A stretch of DNA of 41,316 bases from Bacteroidales bacterium (GCA_017469745.1 JAFUFS010000017.1:1-41316), one strand, 5' to 3'; positions 1 through 7,413 are shown, numbered from the stretch's first letter. Made by a program: numbers and translations. Notes: generated by a model not told the origin, from the letters alone.

Positions 1-778
1 GCTTATCATCAACAGAGACGAATCCCTGCCCCCTGTCTCCGTAGTAGTAAAGATCCGAAAAATCCTCTGGAGTGAAAGACCCGCCGGAAGTGTACTCCGA
101 CCTGACAATAAGACGGGGACCTTCATACCAATCGCTATCGAAAGAAGAGAACCATACGAATATCTTCCCTTCGGTCTCTTCGATGCTCATGGAATCGCCA
201 TGGTCGCCTTTGGACACATGCATCGCGGGTTCAATGCTTCCGTCCCTGTAAATCCTTTCGAAATATTGTTCCTTTGCGGTTCCAAGAGATACGGAGATGA
301 TGACAGATCCGTCATCCAGCATCTCAAAGACCTGCATTCCACGATTGTTGTTTACATTAAGGTGGATCGAGCTTGGTTTATAGGTCATTTTTGGATCCGG
401 GAAAGGGGGGCCATCAGAATCGTCGACAAAGACATTCACACTTGCCGAGATATCTTCCACTATGGCGTCAATGGCAGTATAGCCTTTGGAAACCGGAACG
501 AGGACCCCTGCAGAATTGACAACGACAACGGATTCGTTTCGGGAGGAAACAGAAATTCCTTTGGACCGTTCATTGAATGGACAAGGCTCCTTGCTGCCAT
601 CATTGTAGATTATCATCAACGGAAGTTCGGCATTCTTTCCAACCTCAAGCGTGATGTCTCCTCCGGCAAACTCAAGGTTAACGACTTTTCTGTCGTTATC
701 CTTGTTGCAAGCCGTTAATGATGCAATCAGCGAAAAAGCAGCAAATATGACTATCCTTAATTCTCTCCTAAAGTCCAT
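1..778 (-). CDS. Lipoprotein with Ig-like domain, N-terminal part (cut by window edge)
   Basis: Reading the minus strand from the ATG at 778 gives an open frame of 259 codons that runs off the left edge, so the C-terminus is missing. The start MDFRRELR is followed by a hydrophobic stretch and the lipobox LTAC with Cys24, which predicts an exported lipid-anchored protein. Residues about 30-115 are short beta-strand-rich text with a pattern like bacterial Ig-like (Big2) domains (ITLEVGKNAELPL, then SVSSRNESVVVV). After residue 130 the text (VIISVSLGTAKEQYFERI, then GDHGDSMSIEE, then KIFVWFSSF) resembles the start of a beta-propeller of the helveticin/teichoic-acid-protein-C type. That second assignment is only an impression. 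A TATCTTTG -7 box lies at 803-796, 17 nt before the ATG. Substrate and role are unknown. Confidence 0.8.
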   Translation of the reverse strand, partial: MDFRRELRIVIFAAFSLIASLTACNKDNDRKVVNLEFAGGDITLEVGKNAELPLMIIYNDGSKEPCPFNERSKGISVSSRNESVVVVNSAGVLVPVSKGYTAIDAIVEDISASVNVFVDDSDGPPFPDPKMTYKPSSIHLNVNNNRGMQVFEMLDDGSVIISVSLGTAKEQYFERIYRDGSIEPAMHVSKGDHGDSMSIEETEGKIFVWFSSFDSDWYEGPRLIVRSEYTSGGSFTPEDFSDLYYYGDRGQGFVSVDDK

Positions 779-795
779 ATCAATATGGCTGTTCA

Positions 796-803
796 CAAAG
801 ATA
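796..803 (-). promoter_or_regulatory. -7 box for the edge lipoprotein
   Basis: TATCTTTG on the minus strand matches the Bacteroidota TAnnTTTG consensus, 17 nt upstream of the ATG at 778. No convincing -33 element is visible. Confidence 0.5.
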
Positions 804-991
804 ATCAAAATAGTAGTTTCATTTAATAGGTCACCGTCCGGCAAGAAAAAGCCTCCGATCCTGCCCTTTCGACCACCCCAGGTGGCTGTGAAGCGACATT
901 ATGACGGAAATCCTTCCCGCAGGACAACCTCCCGGGCAATCATGGTTGCGAGGGAGTGCAGGTAGTATTGAATTGGCAGGACACTATACGA
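804..991. other. Non-coding stretch between SRP RNA and lipoprotein gene
   Basis: No credible gene is seen here. The minus strand carries several short inverted repeats, including GGAA-GGAT-TTCC near 905-916, and ends in a possible hairpin plus T-run at 846-887: arms AGCCACC and GGAGGCT with one A-A mismatch, then TTTTT. It could be an SRP RNA trailer with a second terminator, or a separate small RNA. I do not recognise an RNA family. Confidence 0.4.
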
Positions 992-1096
992 AAAAAGGGA
1001 AAGCTACGTACATCGCACCGCTACAACCTCCTACCCTTGCTGCCTTCCGGCCCTGGGGGGATTCAGAGGGAGCTGGTCGTGCACGACTTTCCCCGC
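992..1096 (-). ncRNA. ffs: Signal recognition particle RNA (4.5S type)
   Basis: The minus strand of 1034-1061 carries the SRP RNA apical domain, including CAGGGCCGGAAGGCAGCA, with the GGAAG tetraloop region and the symmetric and asymmetric loops bound by Ffh. The flanks pair to close the rod: GGGGAAAG at the 5' end (about 1094-1087) with CTTTCCC at the 3' end (1003-997). The RNA is about 105 nt, the short bacterial form without an Alu domain. It ends in six T residues (996-991), a good Rho-independent end. It works with Ffh to deliver nascent membrane proteins. Ends are approximate. Confidence 0.93.
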
Positions 1097-1097
1097 G

Positions 1098-1131
1098 CAA
1101 ATATACTACTTTTCGTTGAAACTGTCAAAAA
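1098..1131 (-). promoter_or_regulatory. Promoter of the SRP RNA gene
   Basis: On the minus strand TTTTTG (1131-1126) and TATATTTG (1105-1098) are separated by 20 nt, the standard Bacteroidota -33/-7 arrangement. It lies a few nt before the inferred RNA 5' end and overlaps the last codons of cdd. Confidence 0.75.
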
Positions 1132-1588
1132 TGAATGGGAGGATGTCGTCTACCTTGTCAAAGGCCCAGGTCTTCTCTGTACCGAACATAATGACCCTCA
1201 TTGGCTTACCGTACAGAGTCTGATACTCGGCCATAACCTGGCGGCAGGCTCCGCATGGAGAGCACGGGGTCGGGGCGACTCTCTGGTCGAAGCCTCCGAC
1301 AATGGCTATTGCGACCATAGCCTTCCCTGGATGATTGGCGCTGGCAGCGAACATGGCCGTCCTCTCGGCGCAGAGACCCGAGGGATATGCTGCGTTCTAC
1401 TGGTTGGAGCCACGGACGATCGTCCCGTCCTCAAGACGGACTGCGGCACCCACGTTGAACCTGGAATACGGGGCATAGGAGCCTTTCTGGGCTTCCAAGG
1501 CCTCCCTGACCAGTTCCTGATCCTCCGAAGGCATCTCCCCGATGGATGAATATTCAGTGTAATTGATGTCAAGCTTTACTGTCTTCAT
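1106..1588 (-). pseudogene. cdd: Cytidine deaminase interrupted by an in-frame TAG
   Basis: Cytidine deaminase of pyrimidine salvage (cytidine or deoxycytidine to uridine plus ammonia), small homotetrameric class. The frame from ATG 1588 to TAG 1106 is 160 codons, the normal length, but codon 64 (1399-1397) is TAG. It follows GSNQ and precedes NAAYPSGLCAER, exactly where the family has Glu (N-x-E-N-A-A), so one GAG-to-TAG change explains it. Everything else is intact: zinc ligands Cys73, Cys112 and Cys115 (PCSPCGACRQ) and catalytic Glu75 in CAER. The 63-residue fragment before the stop lacks the active site, and the fragment from Met79 lacks Cys73 and Glu75, so neither half should work alone. 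TAG ends several intact genes nearby, so recoding is unlikely. It may be a recent nonsense mutation, suppression, or an assembly error. Confidence 0.9.
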
Positions 1589-1615
1589 GGACGGTGTTAT
1601 TTAAGGTGGCAATCT

Positions 1616-1623
1616 CAAAGTTA
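1616..1623 (-). promoter_or_regulatory. -7 box for cdd
   Basis: TAACTTTG on the minus strand, 27 nt before the cdd ATG at 1588. It is divergent from the mnmA promoter. No clear -33 element. Confidence 0.45.
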
Positions 1624-1631
1624 GCAAAAAA

Positions 1632-1662
1632 TTGTACAAGTTTGAGCGATTCAGTAAATTTG
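1632..1662 (+). promoter_or_regulatory. Promoter of mnmA, abutting the start codon
   Basis: TTG (1632-1634) and TAAATTTG (1655-1662) are separated by 20 nt. Only eight bases (1663-1670) lie between the -7 box and the ATG at 1671, so the expected transcript starts at or next to the A of the ATG. The -33 element sits in the palindrome TTGTACAA (1632-1639). Confidence 0.65.
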
Positions 1663-1670
1663 CGGCAGTT

Positions 1671-3185
1671 ATGAAGGTTTGCGTAGGTCTATCCGGAGGA
1701 GTTGACTCCAGCGTCGCCGCCCTGCTTCTGAAGCAGCAGGGCTACGATGTATTCGCCATGTTCATGCAGAACTGGCATGATGCGGATGCCACCCTCCACG
1801 GGGACTGCGAGTGGGAGGAAGACCGCTTCGTGGCTGAGATGGTAGCCAGGAAGATCGGCATCCCGTTCTATTTCGTGGACCTTTCCAAGGAGTACCGCCA
1901 GCGGGTCGTAGACTACATGTTCAATGAATATTCTGCCGGCCATACCCCTAACCTGGACGTCCTCTGCAACCGCGAGATCAAGTTCGACGCCTTCCTCAGG
2001 GCGGCGGAAAGGATGGGGGCCGACATGGTAGCGACCGGCCATTACTGCCGCCGGGAGCCTCTTCTCGATGCCGAAGGGAAGCAGGTCAAAATCGACGGTC
2101 AACCGCAGTGGAGGATCCTGGAAGGGGTCGATCCCAACAAGGACCAAAGCTATTTCCTCTGCCAGCTCACTCAGGAGCAGCTTGGCAAGGCTCTCTTCCC
2201 TATCGGCCATCTTACAAAGCCGGAAGTCCGTCGCCTAGCGGCCGAGGCTGACTTACCTTCTGCAGACAAGAAAGATTCCCAGGGAATATGCTTTGTCGGC
2301 AAAGTGGACCTGCCTACTTTCCTGAAGCAGAAGCTTGTGCCGAAGGAGGGAGACGTAGTGGAAGTCTATGATGCCTTCTACGGCAGCAATGAGCTGTATT
2401 CTTTCGTCCACGACACTCTCGCTACCCTTCTCGAGACTTCTGGCGAGCCTCTGATGATCACTGAATATTCTTCCGAGGATTCCGGTGGTGCATCCTTCAA
2501 CAACAGACGGATTGTTCCGGTTGAAGATACTCCGGTGGTAAATGGTCGCAACGGTGCATTGCCACCGGAAGACTCCCCTTCTGTCATCCTGAGCGCAGCG
2601 AAGGATCCGAATCGCGTCAACATATTCAGTAAAGCTAAGCTGGAGGCGTTGGGAGACGAGGAATGGATGCGGTTGTCGGAGCCGTTTGACTATTCAGGGA
2701 TCACCTTCGAGACCGAAACCTACCGCAGCGGCAAGAAGCACATCAAGAAGACCCGCTACAAGGAGAATCCTTACGGGAAGATCGTCGGCAGGCACGACGG
2801 GGCCCAGTTCTACACCATCGGCCAGCGCAAGGGCCTCAACATCGGAGGCCACAAGGATTCGATCTTTGTAATCTCGACCGACATCGACAGGAACCTTATC
2901 TATGTCGGCGAAGGTCATTCGCACAAGGGGCTTTCACGCAGTTGCATAAGGGTGGCTCCTGAAGACATCCACTGGATCAGGACCGACCTTGAGATGAAGG
3001 ATGGAGAGGTCAGGCGCTACCGCGTACGCGTACGCTACCGCCAGCCCTTGCAGGACGCATGGGTAGCAAAAAGGAAGAACGGTCTGTTCTTCCTCTTCGA
3101 CATGCCCCAGAGGGGTATTTCTTCCGGCCAGTTCGCCGTCTGGTATTCACCCGAAGACGAAATGCTCGGCTCCGGAGTCTATTGA
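1671..3185 (+). CDS. mnmA: tRNA-specific 2-thiouridylase MnmA, with a long insertion
   Basis: MnmA makes the 2-thio group of U34 in tRNA-Lys, -Glu and -Gln, using ATP and relayed persulfide sulfur. Visible are the PP-loop SGGVDSS near the N-terminus, catalytic Cys99 in VLCNREIKFD, and Cys207 in SQGICFVG. The C-terminal tRNA-binding part has the HDGAQFYTIGQRKGLNIGG motif. I start at ATG 1671 (MKVCVGLSGG) because the promoter covers the longer upstream frame. The protein is 504 residues against about 360 for the family. The excess is an insertion of roughly 100-130 residues before the KIVGRHDGAQF motif, at about residues 235-365. It is Ser/Pro/Glu-rich and contains SVILSAAKDP, the translation of a short interspersed repeat (2581-2609). 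The stop is immediately followed by the end of the convergent phosphomutase gene. Confidence 0.95.
   Translation: MKVCVGLSGGVDSSVAALLLKQQGYDVFAMFMQNWHDADATLHGDCEWEEDRFVAEMVARKIGIPFYFVDLSKEYRQRVVDYMFNEYSAGHTPNLDVLCNREIKFDAFLRAAERMGADMVATGHYCRREPLLDAEGKQVKIDGQPQWRILEGVDPNKDQSYFLCQLTQEQLGKALFPIGHLTKPEVRRLAAEADLPSADKKDSQGICFVGKVDLPTFLKQKLVPKEGDVVEVYDAFYGSNELYSFVHDTLATLLETSGEPLMITEYSSEDSGGASFNNRRIVPVEDTPVVNGRNGALPPEDSPSVILSAAKDPNRVNIFSKAKLEALGDEEWMRLSEPFDYSGITFETETYRSGKKHIKKTRYKENPYGKIVGRHDGAQFYTIGQRKGLNIGGHKDSIFVISTDIDRNLIYVGEGHSHKGLSRSCIRVAPEDIHWIRTDLEMKDGEVRRYRVRVRYRQPLQDAWVAKRKNGLFFLFDMPQRGISSGQFAVWYSPEDEMLGSGVY
2581..2609 (+). repeat. Short interspersed repeat inside mnmA (VILSAAKDP type)
   Basis: This 29-base element matches 33929-33957 at about 23 of 29 positions in the same orientation (shared core CTGTCAT.CTGAGC..AGCGAAG.ATC). 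Read in frame it gives SVILSAAKDP. Its complement gives FF(A/S)LRMT-type peptides. Such peptides recur as tails in many bacterial annotations, which marks a dispersed repeat family. Confidence 0.75.
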
Positions 3186-4859
3186 TTACTTGATGAACTG
3201 ATTCTTGAACGATTCGAGTTTGACCTCGACTGCTGCTTCGTCAGCGGCAGTGGCTCCGAAGTAGAACTTGATCTTGGGCTCGGTTCCTGAAGGACGTACG
3301 GTCACAACGTCACCTGCCTCATCAAAATACTGAAGGACATTGGACTTGGGCAGACCGGTCTTCTCAGGCTCGTTGTAATCGATGACCTTTGTCACAGGGG
3401 TTTCTCCAAGAGCCTTGGGAGGATTGGCACGCATCTCTTCCATCAAAGCGGCGATCTCCTCCGCTCCTGACTTGCCCTTGCGCACGAGGTAGACCATGCT
3501 CTCCTTGCGGTAACCATATTCAGAATAAATCTTCTGGAGAAGCTGGTAGAGGCTTAGGCCCTGGTCGGCAGCCCATGCAGCGCACTCGGCCACCATCGAG
3601 CAAGCGATGGGTGCGTCCTTGTCGCGGACATATTCACCCACATTGAATCCGTAGCTTTCCTCACCGCCGCAGATGAATTCCTTCTTGCCCTCGTTCTCGC
3701 GGACGACTTCGCCGATCCACTTGAAACCGGTCAGGACGTCGTAGCACTCGACTCCGAAACTCTTGCAGATGTCAGCGATCAGCTGGGAGGTAACGATCGT
3801 CTTTACGCAATACTTCGTTCCGTCGAGCTTTCCGAGTTCATTCCAGCGGGTAAGGATGTAGTAGGTAAGCATCGAAGCGGTCTGGTTGCCGTTGAGCTGG
3901 ACCATCCTGCCTTCATTGTCACGCACTGCTATTCCCAGACGGTCTGCATCGGGATCCGAGGCCATAACGATGTCTGCTCCGACCTTGTCAGCCTTTTCAA
4001 GGGCCATCTTCATTGCTGCAGGCTCCTCAGGGTTCGGAGATACGACTGTAGGGAAATCTCCGTCGCTCACATCCTGGTCGGGAACGTTGTAGATGTTCTT
4101 GAAGCCGAGCCTCCTCAGACACTCAGGGATGATCCTTACACCGCATCCGTGGAGAGGGGTGTAGACTATCTTGATGTCATTGTGTCTCTCGCGGGACTCA
4201 GGGCTCAAGGTAAGGGACAGGATGTCATTGAGATAGGCCTCATCGACCTTCTTGCCCATAAGTTCCACTTCCCCGCATCGCTCTCCCCTCACGAACTTCA
4301 CCTGGGAAGGCTCAGTTACCTTCTGGACCTCGGCAATTATGTCCTTGTCAACCGGCGGCACGATCTGGGCGCCGTCATTCCAATAAACCTTGTAGCCGTT
4401 GTATTCCTTAGGATTGTGGGAAGCCGTAACCATGATTCCGGCGGTAGCGCCCATGTAACGTACGGCATAGCTGAGCTCGGGGGTAGGACGGATGTTGTCG
4501 AATATGAACACATGCAAGCCGTTGGCGCTCAAGATGTCGGCTGTGATCTTGGCGAAGGCCTTGGAATTGTTGCGGCTGTCGTAAGAGATGCAGACACGGA
4601 TGTCATCGCCCTCTACATGATTGAGGATGTAGTTGGCAAGTCCCTGGGTGGCCATGCCGACGGTGTACTTGTTCATCCTGTTGGTGCCGACGCCCATGAT
4701 GCCTCGGAGGCCTCCGGTTCCGAATTCAAGATTCTTGTAGAAAGCGTCTTCGAAACCTGCAGGATCGGTGTTCCTGAGTTCGATCACTTTCATTTTGGTC
4801 TCGGGATCGAAATCCCCTTCAAGCCATTTCCTGGCGGCATCGTTGAAATCCTGTGACAT
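3186..4859 (-). CDS. Phospho-sugar mutase (phosphoglucomutase/phosphomannomutase)
   Basis: Alpha-D-phosphohexomutase superfamily, 557 residues. It interconverts 1- and 6-phosphates of glucose or mannose through a phosphoserine. Domains in order: the N-terminal segment with FGTGGLRG (about 47-54), the catalytic serine loop TASHNPKEYNGYKVY near 144-158, the metal-binding loop DPDADRLGI near 304, the sugar-specificity loop GGEESYGF near 398, and the C-terminal phosphate-binding loop RPSGTEPKIKFY near 520. All key residues are present. The length and ESYG loop resemble the PgcA/Pgm2 group, which favours glucose 1-phosphate, but the exact hexose or pentose specificity cannot be read from sequence. 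The gene ends base-to-base with mnmA. The ATG at 4859 follows a short AT-rich gap after the methyltransferase gene. Confidence 0.93.
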   Translation of the reverse strand: MSQDFNDAARKWLEGDFDPETKMKVIELRNTDPAGFEDAFYKNLEFGTGGLRGIMGVGTNRMNKYTVGMATQGLANYILNHVEGDDIRVCISYDSRNNSKAFAKITADILSANGLHVFIFDNIRPTPELSYAVRYMGATAGIMVTASHNPKEYNGYKVYWNDGAQIVPPVDKDIIAEVQKVTEPSQVKFVRGERCGEVELMGKKVDEAYLNDILSLTLSPESRERHNDIKIVYTPLHGCGVRIIPECLRRLGFKNIYNVPDQDVSDGDFPTVVSPNPEEPAAMKMALEKADKVGADIVMASDPDADRLGIAVRDNEGRMVQLNGNQTASMLTYYILTRWNELGKLDGTKYCVKTIVTSQLIADICKSFGVECYDVLTGFKWIGEVVRENEGKKEFICGGEESYGFNVGEYVRDKDAPIACSMVAECAAWAADQGLSLYQLLQKIYSEYGYRKESMVYLVRKGKSGAEEIAALMEEMRANPPKALGETPVTKVIDYNEPEKTGLPKSNVLQYFDEAGDVVTVRPSGTEPKIKFYFGATAADEAAVEVKLESFKNQFIK

Positions 4860-4906
4860 ATTCTTATAATTCTGTGGTGAGTGACTTACAAATTTACTTA
4901 AAAAAA

Positions 4907-6175
4907 TCAGATTCTGCTGCAGACGAAGAGGTAATTCCCGGCGGCAAACGGCAGTTCGAGCCTGGCCCCGAAGATGTGGGCGTCTTCTCCGGAAGAGACG
5001 CCGAGCCTGGACCGGAGTTCATCGGAGGAAAGCGGGATGTTCCTGGCCGAGACCTCCGAATGCGGCCAGCCCTGGCGTACTTCCTTGAAGGAAGCCTTGT
5101 TCATCGGAAGGACTTTCTGTACCTCGAACAGTTTGCCGAACGGCCTGAGGCTGTCCAACGTCCTGGCCGAAGGCATGCCGGCGCCACACGTGTACAGATG
5201 GGTGGACTTTGCGAGCTTCACAAGGCCGAACCTCCCACAAAGGGCGTTGAACACACCAGCCTTCGTCAATGACTTTCCAGGTTCGAAAAGGAAGCCTGCA
5301 AAGTCGGAATCCGGCAGGACCGGCACTGCACTTTTAACCTCGTCCTGCGAAAAAGTCAGGATGGCACCGTCTTCATTGCAGACCAATGAATATGGTCCTT
5401 TCCATTCCTTGTCCATCCAGACCAGGAGTTCCTTGCACTCCCCTCCCGATGAGACCACATGGACTTCCCTGACCCAATTGCCGTTCCATCCGGTCCCGGA
5501 AGTCTTCTCGAGATAGTCTTCCCACGCCCTGTCCAGCCTTTCTACCGCCATACCGATGTCTGCCATCGGGGAAAGCTTGAGGAGGAGATGCCTGCAGCGG
5601 AGAAGAAGACCAGGAAGAAGTTTTAGTACATCCGGCGAGCAATCCTCAAGGAGGAAGACCTTCCTGCCGTCAGAAGAACGGCGGGCCGGATCCATGTAGA
5701 CCAGATCAGGACTGAAACTGTCAAGGACGCTTCCCAGCGACGAGGGCGTCACATCGACACCGGAGATTCTTATATTCCCGACTCCAAGGGTACGGAAATT
5801 CTCCCGGGCTGCTTCTGCAATCGAAGATTCCCTCTCATTGTATAGGACCTCCTTGAAAACCTCGGCAAAGGCCCATGAGTCGATTCCGATTCCCCCGGTC
5901 AGGTCCGCGATCCTTCCCTCCCCAGCTATGTTCCTTGCGACAGAGGCCTTGTACCTTGCTGTGGCACTGGAACTGCATTGCTCTGCAGAGAGGGCAGAAG
6001 GATAGACAAGCGAAGTGCAGGAATACCATTCCGGGACCTTCTTCCGGAGCTTCTTGCGAGCTTCGATGGTACTGACCGCTAGATCTTTACGTTCAGGCCA
6101 ATCCTTGCATGAAAGAAGCAGCCGCGGAATGTCCGCCTCGGCATTGTCGATTATGAACCTCTCGAATTCAGCCAT
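4907..6175 (-). CDS. THUMP-like SAM-dependent methyltransferase (PG_1098 family)
   Basis: Class I methyltransferase-like protein of about 422 residues. The Rossmann motif IADLTGGIGIDSWAFAE provides the SAM loop, with an acidic partner about 20 residues later (YNERESS). VYMDPARR occupies the position of motif IV. The C-terminal quarter, from about residue 320, fits the small THUMP-like domain found in this Bacteroidota family (PG_1098 of Porphyromonas is the name-giver). The likely substrate is RNA, but no member's reaction is known to me. The frame is open to an ATG at 6196, which would overlap the upstream gene by 20 nt. ATG 6175 (MAEFERF), one base after that gene's stop, suits the coupled operon better. 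It is the last gene of the 13328-4907 operon. Confidence 0.8.
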   Translation of the reverse strand: MAEFERFIIDNAEADIPRLLLSCKDWPERKDLAVSTIEARKKLRKKVPEWYSCTSLVYPSALSAEQCSSSATARYKASVARNIAGEGRIADLTGGIGIDSWAFAEVFKEVLYNERESSIAEAARENFRTLGVGNIRISGVDVTPSSLGSVLDSFSPDLVYMDPARRSSDGRKVFLLEDCSPDVLKLLPGLLLRCRHLLLKLSPMADIGMAVERLDRAWEDYLEKTSGTGWNGNWVREVHVVSSGGECKELLVWMDKEWKGPYSLVCNEDGAILTFSQDEVKSAVPVLPDSDFAGFLFEPGKSLTKAGVFNALCGRFGLVKLAKSTHLYTCGAGMPSARTLDSLRPFGKLFEVQKVLPMNKASFKEVRQGWPHSEVSARNIPLSSDELRSRLGVSSGEDAHIFGARLELPFAAGNYLFVCSRI

Positions 6176-6176
6176 C

Positions 6177-7403
6177 CTACAAAAGTCCTCTGACAAACTG
6201 GTCTATTCCTCCATCTTCCACTCCGAACTTAGCGAAGATGCTCTGGTAGTTAAGGCTCTTCATTAATTCCTTGACTTTTGCAGTACCGCCTTCCTTGAAA
6301 GCTTTTTCGACAAGGACCGCACCCAGAATGCCTTCAAAAGGCATTACGACCGGGGCCGGAGCTCCTTGGACAGCGACAGGGATGGAGGTGTCGTAGAACC
6401 CGTCTTCATCGGACAGGTCCAGTTCCTTCTCTTTCGCAAGGAACTCCTTAAGCGCAGACTTGAGATCCTTGTAGGAGAAGGTCATGCAGCCCCCGTAATA
6501 GGCAGCTATCCCCTCCTGGAGCATCGGGAGGGCACGCGGGAATCCCTGCCTTGCCATGAGCAGGGCCATGTCGTAACGGTCGTCGATGTAGTTAGAAAGG
6601 ATGGTCCCTGTGCCGAAGATACGGCCATAGAAACCGTAACCTGAAGACTTCAGGGAGACGGTCCCCATCAAAGGATTGGAATAGGCATTGAACAGGAAAC
6701 CTGACATCTGTTCACAGTGGTCGGCTGAAGGCGCCACGACATAGCGGATATTATCGTCCAAGCGGATGTCGAATTCATCGGCAAACATCGATGCGAATTC
6801 CGCAGCACTGGGGGCAGCGCCGGCAGGGATCATACAGCCGGGAGCGAAATAATAGTCGATGCATCCATGCGTTTTCTTTTCAATACCGGCAGTCACGGCA
6901 TCCAGCCAGTTGCCGAGCCTGAAAGGATTGTTCCTTCCTTCTCCTTCCACATCAGTGGCAACAGCCATCGCACAGACACGGTACATCCCCTCTACCCAGC
7001 GTTCATATTCCTCACCGGAAAGCTTGCTGGTGGTCATGCAGATCAGCTCATAGATGCCGTCATCAAGCTTCCGGACATCGATGATCCTGTTCTCCCTGAA
7101 GGAGGAATAAAGCATTGACCCGTCATCCAGCTCCAGAAGATAGTCCTGCACGCCGTCCATCCACATCGAACGGCGTACATCCTCGGACACGGAAGCCGTC
7201 GTGAAAGATTCGACATACATCTTCCAGATGTCCGCGACCATCCGGATGGAGTCCTTCTCCGCCCGTGGCATGACCTTCAGGTCAATGTCATAGGGCCTGA
7301 AACCCGGCACCTGCCGGCTGCGGGTGACTTCCTGGGCGGAAGCCAGGCCGCAGGTCAGCAAGGCCAGAAGGCCGGCTACAGTCATGGATAGGGAACGGCG
7401 CAT
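6177..7403 (-). CDS. Secreted protein of unknown function
   Basis: 408 residues starting MRRSLSMTVAGLLALL with a cleavable signal peptide ending near ASAQ (residue 24), so it is periplasmic or exported. No lipobox Cys is seen. The middle part has LFNAYSNPLMG and LQEGIAAYYGG, which loosely recalls the helix around the active site of gluzincin-like peptidases, but there is no HExxH, so I do not call it a peptidase. Two internal cysteines (THGCIDYYFAPGC) are close together. It lies 10 nt after the DPP IV gene and one base before the methyltransferase gene, so it is co-transcribed. I do not recognise the family. Confidence 0.7.
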   Translation of the reverse strand: MRRSLSMTVAGLLALLTCGLASAQEVTRSRQVPGFRPYDIDLKVMPRAEKDSIRMVADIWKMYVESFTTASVSEDVRRSMWMDGVQDYLLELDDGSMLYSSFRENRIIDVRKLDDGIYELICMTTSKLSGEEYERWVEGMYRVCAMAVATDVEGEGRNNPFRLGNWLDAVTAGIEKKTHGCIDYYFAPGCMIPAGAAPSAAEFASMFADEFDIRLDDNIRYVVAPSADHCEQMSGFLFNAYSNPLMGTVSLKSSGYGFYGRIFGTGTILSNYIDDRYDMALLMARQGFPRALPMLQEGIAAYYGGCMTFSYKDLKSALKEFLAKEKELDLSDEDGFYDTSIPVAVQGAPAPVVMPFEGILGAVLVEKAFKEGGTAKVKELMKSLNYQSIFAKFGVEDGGIDQFVRGLL

Positions 7404-7413
7404 GACAAAAGTC

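Noticed and set aside
200..718. Plus-strand open frame of 172 codons near the left edge
   Set aside because: Antisense to the minus-strand lipoprotein, which has a lipobox, a promoter box and domain-like text.
651..1549. Several overlapping plus-strand frames over the SRP RNA and cdd
   Set aside because: They cross the SRP RNA and run antisense to cdd; none resembles a protein.
1106..1588. Reassignment of TAG to an amino acid in this organism
   Set aside because: TAG is the natural stop of cdd itself, bcp, the LolC/E-like permease gene, xerC and the GH28-like gene, so it is a working stop codon.
1632..1670. Upstream extension of MnmA from 1632
   Set aside because: The extension lies inside the -33/-7 promoter, and the family N-terminus begins at the second Met (MKVCVGLSGG).
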